A stretch of 46,084 nt of DNA from Laspinema palackyanum D2a (GTDB taxonomy: Bacteria > Cyanobacteriota > Cyanobacteriia > Cyanobacteriales > Laspinemataceae), in contig JAMXFF010000055.1 of assembly GCA_025370845.1 (NCBI GenBank), positions 1-46,084 on the forward strand, written 5' to 3'. Positions within the stretch are counted from its first letter, which is position 1, and every line of letters begins with the position of its first letter. The notes beneath the pieces are model-generated. The model ran no database searches. It saw only the letters and a list, made by a program, of their open reading frames with translations, and had not been told where the DNA came from. Of the stretch, positions 1 to 9,907 are shown piece by piece. The position numbers were made by a program, and so were the translations under genes.

Positions 1-76
1 AAGTCACTCAACAAGATATTCGCAATTGGTTTGCTCATTGTTGCTACTGTACCTCATGAGTCCGGGAACCGCTATA
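1..76 (+). mobile_element. Right end of an IS630-like insertion sequence
   Basis: Frame 3 from position 3 encodes an 18-residue tail, VTQQDIRNWFAHCCYCTS, ending at a TGA at 57-59. It resembles the C-terminus of cyanobacterial IS630-type transposases (recalled family pattern, not searched). Bases 49-76 match in reverse complement the outer end of the MITE at 44291-44318 in 27 of 28 positions and finish in TATA, in keeping with the TA target of this superfamily. The element therefore seems to end at 76, and the cyclase sequence starts just beyond it. The rest of the element lies outside the window. Confidence 0.55.
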
Positions 77-1212
77 TCAGCGATCGCAAACGCCGAGAAG
101 AAGCCCTCAAACTCATTGTTGAAGGCACTGCCTCCAAAACTGGACAAGAATTTTTCCAGTCTTGCGTTCAATATTTGGCAGAAATTCTGGGAATTCGGTA
201 TGCCTTTATCACCGAATGTGCAAACCTGCAAAAAACCCGAGTTCGGATGTTATCGTTTTGGAAAGACCAAAACTTTTCTGAAAACTTAGAATATGATTTA
301 GCAGGAACCCCCTGTGATGAAGTGATTACCACCGGACAATATTATTGCTATCCTGACAACATTATTGCTCAGTTTCCTGATGATGCCGATTTAGTTGATT
401 TGAAGGCGCGCAGCTATGCTGGAATCCCTTTAATTGACACCACAGGGGATGTGATTGGTCATATTGCCGTTTTAGATACCCACCCCATGATCGATGACGA
501 AACCCGCAAGCTCGTCTTGAAAATTTTTGCAGCGAGGGCCGGTGCTGAATTAGAGCGAAAAATCACCGATATTGCCTTGCAAAAAAGTCAAGAACAAACC
601 GAAAACTTGTTATTAAATATATTACCCAAAACCATTGCAGACCGCTTGAAAACCGACACAAGCGCCATTGCCGAACAATTTGAAGACGTCACCATTTTAT
701 TTTCCGATATTGTCGGATTCACCCCGCTTTCTGCCCAAATGCAACCCACTGAATTAGTCAATTTACTCAATGAAATTTTCTCAACCTTTGACCAATTCAG
801 CGACAAACTGGGGTTAGAGAAAATTAAAACCATAGGGGATGCCTATATGGTAGTCGGGGGATTACCCGTTAAACACCCCAATTCTGCGGAGGCGATCGCG
901 CAAATGGCCTTAGAAATGCAATCCAGCATTACCCACCTTCAATGCCGCTATGGCCCAACTCTTCAAATTAGAATCGGCATCAACACCGGACCCGTCGTTG
1001 CTGGCGTGATTGGCATCAAAAAGTTCAGTTACGACTTATGGGGAGATGCCGTCAATGTAGCCTCTCGCATGGAATCATCCGGCCTCCCCGGCAAAATTCA
1101 AGTCACAGAAACTGTTTACGAACGGTTAAAACATCAGTTCCACTTTGAGCAACGCGGACCCGTTGAGGTCAAAGGACGAGGAGAAATGATGACTTATTGG
1201 TTAGTTGGATAA
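31..1212 (+). CDS. Class III adenylate cyclase with GAF domain, 5' end lost to an insertion
   Basis: Makes cAMP from ATP. A GAF domain covers about residues 25-165 (EALKLIVEGTASKTG start), then a signalling helix and a class III catalytic domain from about 215. Metal ligands are D226 in FSDIVGF and D270 in KTIGDAYM. K264 and the Asp of YDLWGDAVN match the adenine-selecting pair, which favours ATP over GTP. The frame is open to the window start, but the first 15 or so codons are IS630-like sequence, so the TTG at 31 is probably not native and upstream sensory domains were probably cut off. Expression would need a promoter or start inside the IS. It is followed directly by repeats and no terminator of its own is evident. 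The domain call is secure; whether the gene still works is not known. Confidence 0.85.
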   Translation: MLIVATVPHESGNRYISDRKRREEALKLIVEGTASKTGQEFFQSCVQYLAEILGIRYAFITECANLQKTRVRMLSFWKDQNFSENLEYDLAGTPCDEVITTGQYYCYPDNIIAQFPDDADLVDLKARSYAGIPLIDTTGDVIGHIAVLDTHPMIDDETRKLVLKIFAARAGAELERKITDIALQKSQEQTENLLLNILPKTIADRLKTDTSAIAEQFEDVTILFSDIVGFTPLSAQMQPTELVNLLNEIFSTFDQFSDKLGLEKIKTIGDAYMVVGGLPVKHPNSAEAIAQMALEMQSSITHLQCRYGPTLQIRIGINTGPVVAGVIGIKKFSYDLWGDAVNVASRMESSGLPGKIQVTETVYERLKHQFHFEQRGPVEVKGRGEMMTYWLVG

Positions 1213-1228
1213 GGAAGATGGGGTTCAT

Positions 1229-1382
1229 GTTCGTAGTAACGACTTCAGTCGTTCTCTTAAGTTCGTAGTAACGACTTCAGTCGTTTTCTTAAGTTCGTAG
1301 TAACGACTTCAGTCGTTTTCTTATGTTCGTAGTAACGACTTGAGTCGTTTTCTTAAGTTCGTAGTAACGACTTCAGTCGTTA
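1229..1382. repeat. Five 32-bp tandem repeats with core AACGACTTCAGTCGTT
   Basis: Copies start at 1229, 1261, 1293, 1325 and 1357, an exact 32-bp period. Each holds GTTCGTAGT followed by the core, which is a 7-bp inverted repeat (AACGACT/AGTCGTT) around a 2-base centre. The fourth copy has one base changed in the core (TTGAGT). There are no unique spacers between units, so this is a tandem dispersed repeat and not a CRISPR array. Inverted copies lie at 1521-1580, and the same family returns at 36661-36975. Confidence 0.9.
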
Positions 1383-1435
1383 TTCCCCTTTCATGGGTTC
1401 TTTTTTCAAGGTTCAAAAATGGGACCCCACCCTAA

Positions 1436-1458
1436 CCCTCCCCTTGCCAAGGGGAGGG
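1436..1458. repeat. Palindromic CCCTCCCCTTG dispersed repeat
   Basis: An 11-bp perfect inverted repeat (CCCTCCCCTTG, one base, CAAGGGGAGGG) sits in CCCACCCTAACCCTC... context. This resembles repeats widely scattered in filamentous cyanobacterial genomes (recalled, not searched). No function is evident. Confidence 0.6.
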
Positions 1459-1520
1459 GACCGGAGGTGGTTTGGCTTCGTCGGGGTTGAATCAAAACCT
1501 ACCTTTGGAAACTGGGAAAG

Positions 1521-1580
1521 ATAACGACTGAAGTCGTTACTACGAACATGAGGGAACGACTTCAGTCGTTACTACAAACA
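1521..1580. repeat. Two more copies of the AACGACTTCAGTCGTT family
   Basis: One unit at 1521-1547 is in inverted orientation relative to the array at 1229. A second core at 1555-1570 is followed by ACTACAAACA. With the array upstream they could fold into long-range hairpins between the cyclase and the convergent glutamate synthase gene. Confidence 0.8.
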
Positions 1581-1606
1581 TCGCCCCACCCACCACCGTT
1601 TCAAAG

Positions 1607-1629
1607 TCCCTCTCCTAAAAGGAGAGGGA
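1607..1629 (-). terminator. Hairpin just downstream of glutamate synthase
   Basis: TCCCTCTCCT and AGGAGAGGGA form a 10-bp perfect stem with a 3-base loop, 23 bases past the glutamate synthase stop on the minus strand. There is no strong U-tract on the minus strand, so it may be a dispersed palindrome that also limits read-through, not a classical terminator. Confidence 0.45.
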
Positions 1630-1651
1630 TTTAGGGAGAGGTCCTTCCCCC

Positions 1652-4600
1652 TTACGCCTTCACCGCGACCTTCTCAACGGTCGGTTCAGCAGATGCCTCG
1701 GGACTGTCGGCTTCCGAAGGCGGCACCACTTGCCAGAACTTCGGTAAATACTCCGTCCAGTTCTCCAGAATCCGAGATGCCTTGTCGCTACCTGTCTGTT
1801 CTTGGTGCATCTGAATCATCTCTTTGAGTTGCGCCTCCCCGGCAGGAGTCGTGACTCGCTGAACCTGGACAATCTCATGATTGACCAATTCATCAAAATT
1901 GCCCTCTTCATCTAGGAAATAGGCCAATCCACCAGTCATCCCGGCCCCTACGTTCCGGCCCGTTTGACCCAAAACGACAATCACGCCGCCGGTCATATAT
2001 TCACAAGCATGGTCCCCGGCCCCTTCAATCACCGCCTTACCCAGGGAGTTGCGGACGGCAAACCGTTGTCCGGCTTGACCCCGGGCAAAGAGGTATCCTC
2101 CAGTCGCCCCATAGAGGCAGGTATTGCCAACGATCGCATTCTCGGACGGATTATAGGTGGCTCCTGCGGGTGGCACCACCACCAAGGTTCCGCCAGTCAT
2201 GCCTTTACCGACATAATCATTGGCCTCTCCTTCTAAGCGCAGGGTGACGCCGGAAACATTAAACGCCCCAAAGCTTTGTCCTGCTGCCCCTTGGAAGGTC
2301 AAATTAATCTGACCGCCAAAGCCATTATTGCCATAGCGAGAGGCAATTTCTCCCGCCAGACGCGCCCCAACGGAACGGTCTGTATTGACAATTGGGAGGG
2401 TTTTGGAGACTTGAGATTGAGAGGCGATCGCCCCGGTAATCTCTGCATCTGCCAGCAAATCATCCTCCAACACCGGCCCATTGCTATGCACCGGACCATG
2501 ATTTAACCAACTGCGATCGCCCCGGGTATCGGGCAACATCTTGGTAATCACATCCAAATTCAGTCCCTGAGTCTTGGTCAACTGCACCGACTCCCGCAGG
2601 GTCAGCAAATCTCCGCGTCCAATTACTTCCTGCAAAGAGCGATATCCCAACATCGCTAACAATTGCCGCACTTCTTCCCCAATGAAATAGAAGAAGTTGA
2701 CGACGTGCTCGGGGACCCCAGTAAACCGCGCCCGGAGTTTCTCCTGCTGGGTGGCGACTCCCACGGGACAATTGTTGGTATGACAAATCCGGGCCATGAT
2801 GCAACCTTCAGCAATCATGGCGATACTGCCAAAACCAAACTCTTCCGCCCCCATCAAGGCCGCAATTAGGACATCCCAGCCACTTTTCAAGCCGCCATCG
2901 GTGCGGAGGACGACGCGATCGCGCAGTCCGTTGTTCATCAATACCCGTTGCACTTCAGCTAAACCTAACTCCCAGGGACTCCCGGCGTGTTTAATCGAAC
3001 TCAATGGGGAAGCGCCGGTGCCGCCATCATGTCCGGAAATCTGGATAATATCTGCATTTGCTTTCGCCACCCCAGCGGCGATCGTGCCAATACCAATTTC
3101 CGAAACCAACTTCACCGAAACCCCTGCCTTGGGATTGATTTGGTGCAGGTCAAAAATCAACTGGGCCAAATCCTCAATGCTGTAGATATCGTGGTGCGGT
3201 GGCGGCGAAATCAACGGCACTCCCGCCTTAGATTTCCGCAACATGGCGATATAGGGACTGACCTTTTTCCCGGGCAGTTGTCCACCTTCTCCGGGTTTAG
3301 CCCCTTGCGCCATTTTAATTTCGATTTGCTTGGCACTCATCAGGTACTCGGGAGTCACCCCAAAGCGACCGGAAGCGACCTGTTTGATGGCGGAGGAAGC
3401 GGTATCGCCATTTTTCAAGCCATTCAGATGGGGTAACGAAGGTGACTTACCTTGGTCATCCACATTATCTAAGATGCCAAAGCGCACGGGGTCTTCGCCG
3501 CCTTCACCGGAGTTGGATTTACCGCCAATTCGGTTCATGGCGATCGCCAGCACTTCATGAGCCTCCCGAGAGAGGGCCCCCAGGGACATCCCTCCCGTGC
3601 AGAATCGTTTGAGAATTTCAGCTACGGGTTCCACTTCATCAATGGAAATCGAAGGGCGATCGCTCTGGAAATCCAACAAATCCCGCAACGCCGTGGGCGG
3701 ACGTTCGGCTAAATACTGTTTATAGAGTTGATAATGCTCGTACCCCTCTCCGGAACCCTTCAGATCCGCCACTGCCTTATGCAGCGCTTTGGACATTTCC
3801 GGGGAATTCATGTGATATTCACCGCCGGGGCGATACTGCACAAACCCTTCATTCGGCAATTTTTTCCCTGCCGGTTGGGGGAACGCTTTCTCATGGAATG
3901 CCCGCAGTTCTGAACCCAACTCCGCCACACTCAAACCGCCAATTTGAGAAGCAGTACCCACAAAGGCCAAATCCAGCAATTCCCGACCAATCCCGACTGC
4001 CTCAAAAATTTGAGCGCCGTGATAACTCGACAACAGGGAAATCCCCATTTTGGAGAGAATCTTCAACAGTCCGGCTTCGATCGCATGACGGTAATTTTCC
4101 TGAGACTGCTCAAGAGTGACTTGAGGCAGTTTACCCCGTTCCATCAACTTCTGCGTTTTGCCATCTTCATGCCAATGGCGGACTGCTTCTAAGGCCAAAT
4201 AAGGACAAACAGCCGATGCGCCATAGCCAATCAAACAAGCAAAATGATGGGTACTCCAACATTGAGCCGTATTGACAATTAAAGAGGCATGAGAGCGCAA
4301 TCCCGCCCGAATCAAGGCATGATGAACCGCCCCAACGGCAACAAGGGGAGGAATATAGGTGGTTTCAGCATTGGGTCCGGGTGCATCACTCAGAATCAGC
4401 AGGGTTGCGCCATTTCGCACCGCTGACTCGGCTTGATTGCAGAGGTTTTGCACCGAGTCTGCCAATTCCGAGGGGCGATCGCTCAGGGGAAATAGGGTAG
4501 ACAGAGACACCGCATCAGACCGAGATGCAATCTGCTGTAAGTCGGCCTCATTGAGAACCGGGGAGTCAATTTCTAGTTGTTTAGCCAGTTCGGGCTTGAT

Positions 4601-6304
4601 TTCTAGGAGATTGCCACGGGCTCCCAAATGCATCCGCAGGGACATCACCAGACTTTCCCGCAGAGGGTCGATGGGGGGATTGGTGACTTGAGCAAACCGT
4701 TGTTTGAAATAGTCGTAAAGCAGGCGAGGTTTTTGGGAGAGAACTGCCAAGGGGATATCATCGCCCATGCAGAAGGTGGGTTCTTTGCCCATTGCTGCCA
4801 TTTCTTCCACAATCATTTCCACATCTTCGCTGGTGTAGCCGAAGGCGGTTTGGGCGGACAGAAGTTGTTCGGGGGTGAGTTGATTGGCGGTTAGGGGAGT
4901 TTGGCGTTGGAGATGTTGACGATGTTGGGCTAACCATTCGCCGTAGGGATGCTTTTGGGCAATCCGTTCTTTGACTTCCCAGTTTTTGAGGACTTCGTGG
5001 GTGGTGAGGTCTACGACGAGGGTTTGACCGGGACCCAGACGACCTTTTTCAATGATGTCGGCTTCGGGAATATTGACGACACCGGCTTCTGAGGCGACCA
5101 TGACTAAGCCACTGTTGGTTATTGCATAGCGGGCGGGGCGTAAGCCGTTGCGATCGAGGGTGGCCCCGACTTGTTGTCCATCGCTATAGGCAATCAGGGC
5201 GGGACCATCCCAAGGTTCTTGGATGCCGCTGTAATATTCATAGAAATCGACAATAGACTGCCGATTTTTGAGGGCGGGCTGGTTTTGATAGGCTTCCGGG
5301 ACCATAATCATCAAGGCTTCACTGGCGCGAGAACCCGATCGCACCAGCAGTTCCATGACGTTATCCAGGTTAGCCGAATCGCTGTTTTTGGGATTAACCA
5401 GGGGTTTGAGTTGTTCAATGCGATCGCCCCATAACGGCGACTGTAAATCCACCTGCCGCGCCATCATCCAATTGATATTACCCAACAGGGTATTAATTTC
5501 CCCATTATGTCCCAACAACCGCATCGGTTGAGCCAAGGGCCAACGGGGAAGGGTATTGGTGCTAAACCGGCGATGATAAACGGCAAAAGCGCTGGTATAG
5601 GATTCATCCAGCAAGTCCAGGTAAAAGTCAGCCAGGACCGCTGAACGAACCATCCCTTTATAGACAATAGTTCGATTAGAAAAAGAACAAATATAGAAAT
5701 CTTGTCCCCAAATAATTGGGTTTTGGTCGTTTGAACCCGCTGCTTTTAGGGCGGAACCGACGGCGCGGCGGGTCAGATAAAGATGTCGTTCTAATTCATC
5801 CCCAGTTTTATCCGGCGAATAGACCAACATTTGCTCAATATGAGGCTGATTTTCCCGCGCTTGCACCCCCAGGACTTCCGGACGCACGGGGACTTTGCGC
5901 CATCCCAATAGCTGCAAATCATGGGTTTTGAGCGTGTCCTCGACAATTTGACGCGCCGCCTGTTGTAACACCGGGTCCAGGGAGAAAAAGACCATCCCGA
6001 CCCCAATGGATTCCAGGGGATAGGAGTTCGGGTTATGCTCTTGTAACCAAGCCTCAAAGAGTTGCCAAGGAATAGCCGTCATCACTCCGGCCCCATCTCC
6101 CGAATCCCGGTCAGCGGAACAACCTCCGCGATGTTCAAGACAGGTTAAGGCATTGAGCGCCATTGAGACAATTTCCCGACTGGGAACGTTTTGGGGATTG
6201 GCGATATAACCGACACCACAGGCGTCTCGTTCTTCCACTAACCAGGGTTGACCAAGGAAACCGAACTCATGGATGGAACTAGATTGAGTATTTGGGTTGG
6301 GCAT
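1652..6304 (-). CDS. gltS: Ferredoxin-dependent glutamate synthase (Fd-GOGAT), 1550 aa
   Basis: Transfers the amide nitrogen of glutamine to 2-oxoglutarate, giving two glutamates with electrons from reduced ferredoxin; with glutamine synthetase it forms the main ammonium-assimilation cycle. Cys29 (RDACGVGY) is the likely N-terminal nucleophile of the type-2 amidotransferase domain after propeptide removal. The central domain, the FMN-binding synthase domain and the C-terminal GXGXG beta-helix follow. The 3Fe-4S ligands are C1168, C1174 and C1179 in [12 protein letters not shown]. Length fits the single-chain cyanobacterial/plastid ferredoxin type, and there is no partner NAD(P)H small-subunit gene beside it. 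The start is ATG at 6304 with only a weak upstream purine stretch. No NtcA-type GTA-N8-TAC site was found in the upstream region by eye. Also called glsF or gltB in some annotations. Confidence 0.97.
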   Translation of the reverse strand: MPNPNTQSSSIHEFGFLGQPWLVEERDACGVGYIANPQNVPSREIVSMALNALTCLEHRGGCSADRDSGDGAGVMTAIPWQLFEAWLQEHNPNSYPLESIGVGMVFFSLDPVLQQAARQIVEDTLKTHDLQLLGWRKVPVRPEVLGVQARENQPHIEQMLVYSPDKTGDELERHLYLTRRAVGSALKAAGSNDQNPIIWGQDFYICSFSNRTIVYKGMVRSAVLADFYLDLLDESYTSAFAVYHRRFSTNTLPRWPLAQPMRLLGHNGEINTLLGNINWMMARQVDLQSPLWGDRIEQLKPLVNPKNSDSANLDNVMELLVRSGSRASEALMIMVPEAYQNQPALKNRQSIVDFYEYYSGIQEPWDGPALIAYSDGQQVGATLDRNGLRPARYAITNSGLVMVASEAGVVNIPEADIIEKGRLGPGQTLVVDLTTHEVLKNWEVKERIAQKHPYGEWLAQHRQHLQRQTPLTANQLTPEQLLSAQTAFGYTSEDVEMIVEEMAAMGKEPTFCMGDDIPLAVLSQKPRLLYDYFKQRFAQVTNPPIDPLRESLVMSLRMHLGARGNLLEIKPELAKQLEIDSPVLNEADLQQIASRSDAVSLSTLFPLSDRPSELADSVQNLCNQAESAVRNGATLLILSDAPGPNAETTYIPPLVAVGAVHHALIRAGLRSHASLIVNTAQCWSTHHFACLIGYGASAVCPYLALEAVRHWHEDGKTQKLMERGKLPQVTLEQSQENYRHAIEAGLLKILSKMGISLLSSYHGAQIFEAVGIGRELLDLAFVGTASQIGGLSVAELGSELRAFHEKAFPQPAGKKLPNEGFVQYRPGGEYHMNSPEMSKALHKAVADLKGSGEGYEHYQLYKQYLAERPPTALRDLLDFQSDRPSISIDEVEPVAEILKRFCTGGMSLGALSREAHEVLAIAMNRIGGKSNSGEGGEDPVRFGILDNVDDQGKSPSLPHLNGLKNGDTASSAIKQVASGRFGVTPEYLMSAKQIEIKMAQGAKPGEGGQLPGKKVSPYIAMLRKSKAGVPLISPPPHHDIYSIEDLAQLIFDLHQINPKAGVSVKLVSEIGIGTIAAGVAKANADIIQISGHDGGTGASPLSSIKHAGSPWELGLAEVQRVLMNNGLRDRVVLRTDGGLKSGWDVLIAALMGAEEFGFGSIAMIAEGCIMARICHTNNCPVGVATQQEKLRARFTGVPEHVVNFFYFIGEEVRQLLAMLGYRSLQEVIGRGDLLTLRESVQLTKTQGLNLDVITKMLPDTRGDRSWLNHGPVHSNGPVLEDDLLADAEITGAIASQSQVSKTLPIVNTDRSVGARLAGEIASRYGNNGFGGQINLTFQGAAGQSFGAFNVSGVTLRLEGEANDYVGKGMTGGTLVVVPPAGATYNPSENAIVGNTCLYGATGGYLFARGQAGQRFAVRNSLGKAVIEGAGDHACEYMTGGVIVVLGQTGRNVGAGMTGGLAYFLDEEGNFDELVNHEIVQVQRVTTPAGEAQLKEMIQMHQEQTGSDKASRILENWTEYLPKFWQVVPPSEADSPEASAEPTVEKVAVKA

Positions 6305-7344
6305 TGCTTTTCGGGTAGATGATGGATGGGGAATTGTAGATTTTAGAGTTTAGATTTTTTTCGGGTTAAATCTGCCAGATTTTAATCATCGATTTCTCTA
6401 TAAATCAGGGGTTGACATATTTGAGGATGGAAACGATCCGCAGAAGGGGTAGGCGCGATCGCCCCCGTTGCTTTCCCGAATGACAATCAAGGGTTGGGCT
6501 GCATCTTGCAAGCGCCTATCCGTTTTTACCCGAATGCAAGGCCCGAACGGAAATAGCCAATCCTTAGATGGGGCAACTATACAAATTAACCTTCTGTCTG
6601 ATTAATTTTAGAAGGTTTTCAGGCCATTGTTAATTTCCGTCTGACTTGAGCGGTTTTCTTGAGGATGGCCCTAAATCTGTTTAGAACCCGGGGAGTTTCT
6701 CGGTTCCCTCCGATTTAGCGCTCCTTCCCTTCGGTCTTGAGATGCTCAGGGCGTCCCTGTTGAACAGCGATGGACCAGAGGATTCCATATCCATATTAGA
6801 TCCCAGGAAGTTAGGGGTAAACCCAAGTTATAGGTCCGGATTAAAAATCATATAGAAATAACTTTCATCTGACAATCCCTAGTCTGAAGTTTGTGAAACG
6901 GATACACCAACCGTTGTAGGTGGCGGTTCAGACTCCTGTGGGGATGCCAGTCTGGGGGACCCTGCTGGAGCCTTAGTCCCGAGGAGGCCCAGGGGTGAAA
7001 CTTAAAGCCCGGATAAAGTCCCTAGGATTAGAGATAAAGATTTGATATAGATTGCTCCAATCTATCCCCCGGACGACTGACAAGGCGTTTTTGGCTTGTT
7101 ATGGTGGGATAAAGAGGGCTCGGGAAGGCCCTGGGTTCTGTAACGAGATTTAATGCTTTATTTTAATTTTGCGCTTTCTGGGAAATATATCTTTAAGAAG
7201 CAGATCCGAGCTACTCCTTAGCTCAACTCAGGTCAGAAAAGGTCTGATCGTACAGACTCCCCCAACCTAACCCTCGGGGCGATCGCCTAGATGGACTGGA
7301 TACGGCTTCCCCACTCTCAACATAAGATTATGGAGACTCGAACA
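6305..7344. other. 1-kb divergent intergenic region
   Basis: No credible coding sequence. It separates glutamate synthase (minus) from the cupin gene (plus), so it should hold both promoters. A cluster of complementary segments at 6874-7029 suggests a structured RNA (listed separately). A perfect 8-bp hairpin with a 3-base loop, ATAGATTG/CAATCTAT, lies at 7047-7065. TTGACA occurs at 6415-6420 on the plus strand without a matching -10 box. No known riboswitch could be assigned. Confidence 0.6.
6874..7029 (+). ncRNA. Possible structured RNA (unassigned)
   Basis: Several nested complementary segments suggest a folded transcript of about 155 nt. AATCCCTAG (6874-6882) can close against CTAGGATT (7022-7029) with one bulge. 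AGTCTGAA (6881-6888) pairs perfectly with TTCAGACT (6927-6934), enclosing AACGG/CCGTT. GGGAC near 6956-6960 can pair with GTCCC at 6976-6980. No promoter or U-tract terminator was seen, and it matches no RNA family that I can recall (not 6S, tmRNA, SRP or RNase P by inspection). It may instead be a leader element of the downstream cupin gene. Strand is assumed. Confidence 0.3.
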
Positions 7345-7755
7345 ATGGCTAACGCTCAAGAAATTCTTCCTTCCTTGGCAACTGCTGCCTCCTCTTCCTC
7401 TCCGATGGTGGCAGCAACGGAACTTCGCCCTTGGGGTTCGTTCACGGTTTTAGAAGATGCCAAGGGATATAAAATTAAACGAATTGAAGTCAAACCCGGT
7501 CACCGCCTCAGCTTGCAAATGCACCACCATCGCAGCGAACATTGGATCGTGGTTTGCGGAACAGCCCGGGTGGTTTGCGGGGACCAAGAACTGATGCTCA
7601 CCAGCAATCAGTCTACTTATGTGCCGCAATGCACGAATCATCGTCTGGAAAATCCTGGGGTGATTCCTTTGGTTTTGATTGAAGTTCAAAATGGGGAATA
7701 TTTGGGTGAAGATGATATCGTGCGCTTCCAAGATGACTATGCCCGGGCTAAATAA
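7345..7755 (+). CDS. Mannose-6-phosphate isomerase type II C-terminal-like cupin
   Basis: A single-domain cupin of 136 aa. Family motifs include RPWGSFTVLED, the metal-site-like stretch KPGHRLSLQMHHHRSEHW and TYVPQCTNHRLENPG. It matches the isomerase (cupin) half of bifunctional mannose-6-phosphate isomerase/GDP-mannose pyrophosphorylase, without the nucleotidyltransferase half. Such stand-alone versions occur in cyanobacteria and are assumed to act on sugar phosphates for GDP-mannose supply; the substrate is not shown here. The ATG at 7345 is preferred over in-frame starts at 7291 and 7330 because GGAG lies 12 bases upstream and homology begins after it. The A/S-rich first 30 residues are probably disordered. 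A strong terminator follows at 7815. Confidence 0.8.
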   Translation: MANAQEILPSLATAASSSSPMVAATELRPWGSFTVLEDAKGYKIKRIEVKPGHRLSLQMHHHRSEHWIVVCGTARVVCGDQELMLTSNQSTYVPQCTNHRLENPGVIPLVLIEVQNGEYLGEDDIVRFQDDYARAK

Positions 7756-7814
7756 TCCCGATCCGGATGGTCAGTGACTCTTTCCTGTCAGGACTTACCC
7801 AATCTTTAAACCTT

Positions 7815-7858
7815 AAAAAAATGTAGAGGCGATTCACGAATCGCCTCTACATTTTTTT
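7815..7858. terminator. Strong bidirectional intrinsic terminator
   Basis: TGTAGAGGCGATTC, two bases (AC), then the exact complement form a 14-bp perfect stem. It is flanked by seven A on the left and seven T on the right, so it can work in both directions. It ends the cupin transcript 60 bases after its stop. The stem sequence is also of the kind seen as a dispersed repeat in cyanobacteria (recalled). Confidence 0.85.
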
Positions 7859-8064
7859 AGGGTGGATTTTCAAAATCTGCGTAAGTCCTGTTGCTGTGAT
7901 GGGGGGGAATGGGGTTAGAATCAGTTATAAACGAGATGCGATCGCCATTTACCCAGATAAACCTGGCTTTTTCGAGGAAATTCCCAGGCGATCGCAGTAG
8001 CAATTGAGTCGCGATCGCGGTAAAATTGCGATCGCCGATCACGACAGCCAATGTCCACCCATTC

Positions 8065-8406
8065 ATGATTCAGCTGAGTAAAGCAGCCGTCACCGAAATT
8101 AAACGCATCCAGTCCAAACAGTCCAACCCAACTGTCTGGTTTCGTCTCGGGGTGGAAACGGGGGGTTGTGCTGGGTGGTACTATACGATGGCGTTTGACG
8201 AACAGTGCAACCCCGATGATCTCATCTGTGAGTGCGATGGCGTTCAAGTGACGGTCGATAGCCGCTTCCTCGACTATCTCAACGGCCTGACTGTAGATTA
8301 CTCGCAGGATTTGATGGGAGGGGGGTTCCGCTTCCATAACCCCAAGGCTGCCAAGACTTGTGGCTGTGGTAACTCCTTCTCGATTGTTGAGTCCTCCACC
8401 CCCTAG
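8065..8406 (+). CDS. IscA/HesB-type iron-sulfur cluster assembly protein
   Basis: A 113-aa A-type carrier protein, expected to bind Fe-S or iron and deliver clusters to apoproteins. The three conserved cysteines are present: C35 in TGGCAGWYY and the C-terminal pair C99 and C101 in TCGCGNSFS. The ATG at 8065 is chosen because MIQLSKAAVTEI is the usual start; an in-frame start at 8026 would add 13 non-conserved residues encoded by HIP1-rich DNA. It lies between the terminator at 7858 and the ribosomal-protein promoter at 8496, so it is probably its own transcription unit. Which cyanobacterial A-type paralogue it is (IscA, SufA or HesB) cannot be decided from the sequence. Confidence 0.88.
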   Translation: MIQLSKAAVTEIKRIQSKQSNPTVWFRLGVETGGCAGWYYTMAFDEQCNPDDLICECDGVQVTVDSRFLDYLNGLTVDYSQDLMGGGFRFHNPKAAKTCGCGNSFSIVESSTP

Positions 8407-8495
8407 GGATCCGCTTAGGTCAGCCCTTCAATCTTTAATCTGGCCCCCGGGATTTTTATCCCCTGCCGTTTTGGATTGTTTTTCTGCCCTAAAAA

Positions 8496-8525
8496 TTGAC
8501 ACGGGATACTAGGGTAAGATATAAT
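8496..8525 (+). promoter_or_regulatory. Near-consensus sigma-70 promoter of the str cluster
   Basis: TTGACA at 8496-8501 and TATAAT at 8520-8525 match both consensus hexamers exactly, with an 18-base spacer, 50 bases upstream of the rpsL start. It fits strong housekeeping transcription of rpsL and perhaps the genes after it. Confidence 0.8.
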
Positions 8526-8575
8526 TGTAGATTGTTGTCAACTTGATCCTTGAAAACCTGAATACCCCATAACTC

Positions 8576-8950
8576 ATGCCCACAATACAACAACTTATTC
8601 GTACCGAACGGCAGAAGATCGAAAAGAAAACCAAATCGCCTGCACTCAAGAGTTGTCCGCAGCGTCGGGGCGTTTGTACGAGAGTTTATACCACCACACC
8701 GAAAAAACCAAACTCAGCCCTGAGAAAAGTAGCACGGGTTCGCCTGACCTCTGGATTTGAAGTCACCGCCTACATTCCAGGCATTGGTCATAACCTGCAA
8801 GAGCACTCCGTCGTGATGATCCGAGGCGGCAGGGTCAAGGATTTACCTGGAGTTCGTTACCACATCATCCGTGGGACCTTAGATACTGCCGGAGTCAAAG
8901 ACCGCCGTCAAGGGCGTTCTAAATATGGGGCCAAGCGTCCTAAGACCTAA
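8576..8950 (+). CDS. rpsL: 30S ribosomal protein S12
   Basis: 124 aa, the usual length for the family. The decoding-centre loop [16 protein letters not shown] and the second conserved loop [14 protein letters not shown] are intact. It contacts 16S rRNA at the A site and governs decoding accuracy. ATG at 8576 begins the standard MPTIQQLIR. It is the first gene of the str cluster (rpsL-rpsG-fusA-tuf-rpsJ), directly behind the promoter at 8496. The lysines tied to streptomycin response in this family look wild type. Confidence 0.98.
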   Translation: MPTIQQLIRTERQKIEKKTKSPALKSCPQRRGVCTRVYTTTPKKPNSALRKVARVRLTSGFEVTAYIPGIGHNLQEHSVVMIRGGRVKDLPGVRYHIIRGTLDTAGVKDRRQGRSKYGAKRPKT

Positions 8951-9436
8951 ATAGAGATTAAATGAGGCTATAAGCCTGAATCGGAACCTTCAAGGGTCTG
9001 CTGGAACGTTCAAGGGCGATCGCTGATGTGGGGTATCCAAGGTATTGAACCCAAGGATTAACAAGCTTCCCACGGGATGGAAAGAGTCCGCCCCTTAAGT
9101 TGATCGACAAAAAAGAGGTACAATCTGATGGCGCTCATCTCGCCAAACGATGGCATGAAAAACCCCATCGATTCAATCGATTGTGTCAGAATGAGCGATC
9201 CCGATAAAAAAGATTCAGGCACTTCTCAACGGACTCGGTAGGCAACCCATCGCGAACCGTCACTTCACAAAGGACTAAGCGCACCTCCGAAGAATCCCCA
9301 GCCAGAAAATCGCCTTCCTTCCCACCACCGTGGGAAGATTCAAGCTGAATCGCCTCAGCAACGAATCACAGCTAGTTACGGCTAGTTACAGTTAGTTCCA
9401 GTTAATTACAGTCGTTAGTTTGGGTGAAAAGTTAGT
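8951..9436 (+). other. Long rpsL-rpsG spacer (486 bp)
   Basis: No coding potential seen. A possible internal -10 box, TACAAT (9119-9124), has only weak -35 candidates. The last 70 bases carry 10-bp tandem repeats (listed separately). Such a long gap is unlike the tight spacing common in bacterial str operons and leaves room for a separate rpsG promoter. Confidence 0.6.
9369..9418 (+). repeat. Five imperfect decamer repeats in the rpsG leader
   Basis: Consecutive decamers CAGCTAGTTA, CGGCTAGTTA, CAGTTAGTTC, CAGTTAATTA and CAGTCGTTAG end 18 bases before the rpsG ATG. The 10-bp period is close to one helical turn. It could be a regulator-binding or translation-control element, or repeat slippage. 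Confidence 0.7.
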
Positions 9437-9907
9437 ATGTCTCGTCGCACTGGTAGTCAAAAACGTTCTGTTACTCCCGATCCAGTTTATAACAGCCGAT
9501 TGGTTGGTATGATGGTGCGGCGTGTAATGAAGAGTGGCAAAAAGTCAGTCGCCTTCAATATTGTTTACAACGCCATGAAAACCATCGAAGAAAGAACCGG
9601 CGCAGATGCGCTGGAAGTCTTTGAAAAGGCGGTTAAAAATGTGACTCCCCTAGTGGAAGTCAAAGGCCGTCGGGTTGGCGGGGCCACCTATCAAGTCCCG
9701 ATGGAAGTTCGGTCCGATCGCGGTACAGCTTTAGCATTGCGCTGGATCATTCACTTTTCCAGAACCCGCGCGGGTCGCACGATGGCCATGAAATTGGCTA
9801 ACGAATTAATGGATGCCGCCAACGAAACCGGCAACGCAATCCGCAAACGGGAAGAAACCCATCGGATGGCAGAAGCCAACAAAGCGTTCGCGCACTATCG
9901 TTACTAA
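9437..9907 (+). CDS. rpsG: 30S ribosomal protein S7
   Basis: 156 aa, the usual family length. It nucleates assembly of the 30S head on the 3' domain of 16S rRNA. The N-terminus [18 protein letters not shown], the segment [15 protein letters not shown], and the C-terminal [20 protein letters not shown] are all typical. The start at 9437 has a GTGAAAAG stretch upstream in place of a clear Shine-Dalgarno. It is the second gene of the str cluster. Confidence 0.98.
   Translation: MSRRTGSQKRSVTPDPVYNSRLVGMMVRRVMKSGKKSVAFNIVYNAMKTIEERTGADALEVFEKAVKNVTPLVEVKGRRVGGATYQVPMEVRSDRGTALALRWIIHFSRTRAGRTMAMKLANELMDAANETGNAIRKREETHRMAEANKAFAHYRY

Noticed and set aside
1229-1382. CRISPR array
   Set aside because: The 32-bp units are directly adjacent, with no unique spacers and no cas genes nearby.
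6400-6600. Glutamine riboswitch upstream of gltS
   Set aside because: Pieces such as ACGGAAATAG recall the motif, but order and pairing do not fit on either strand.
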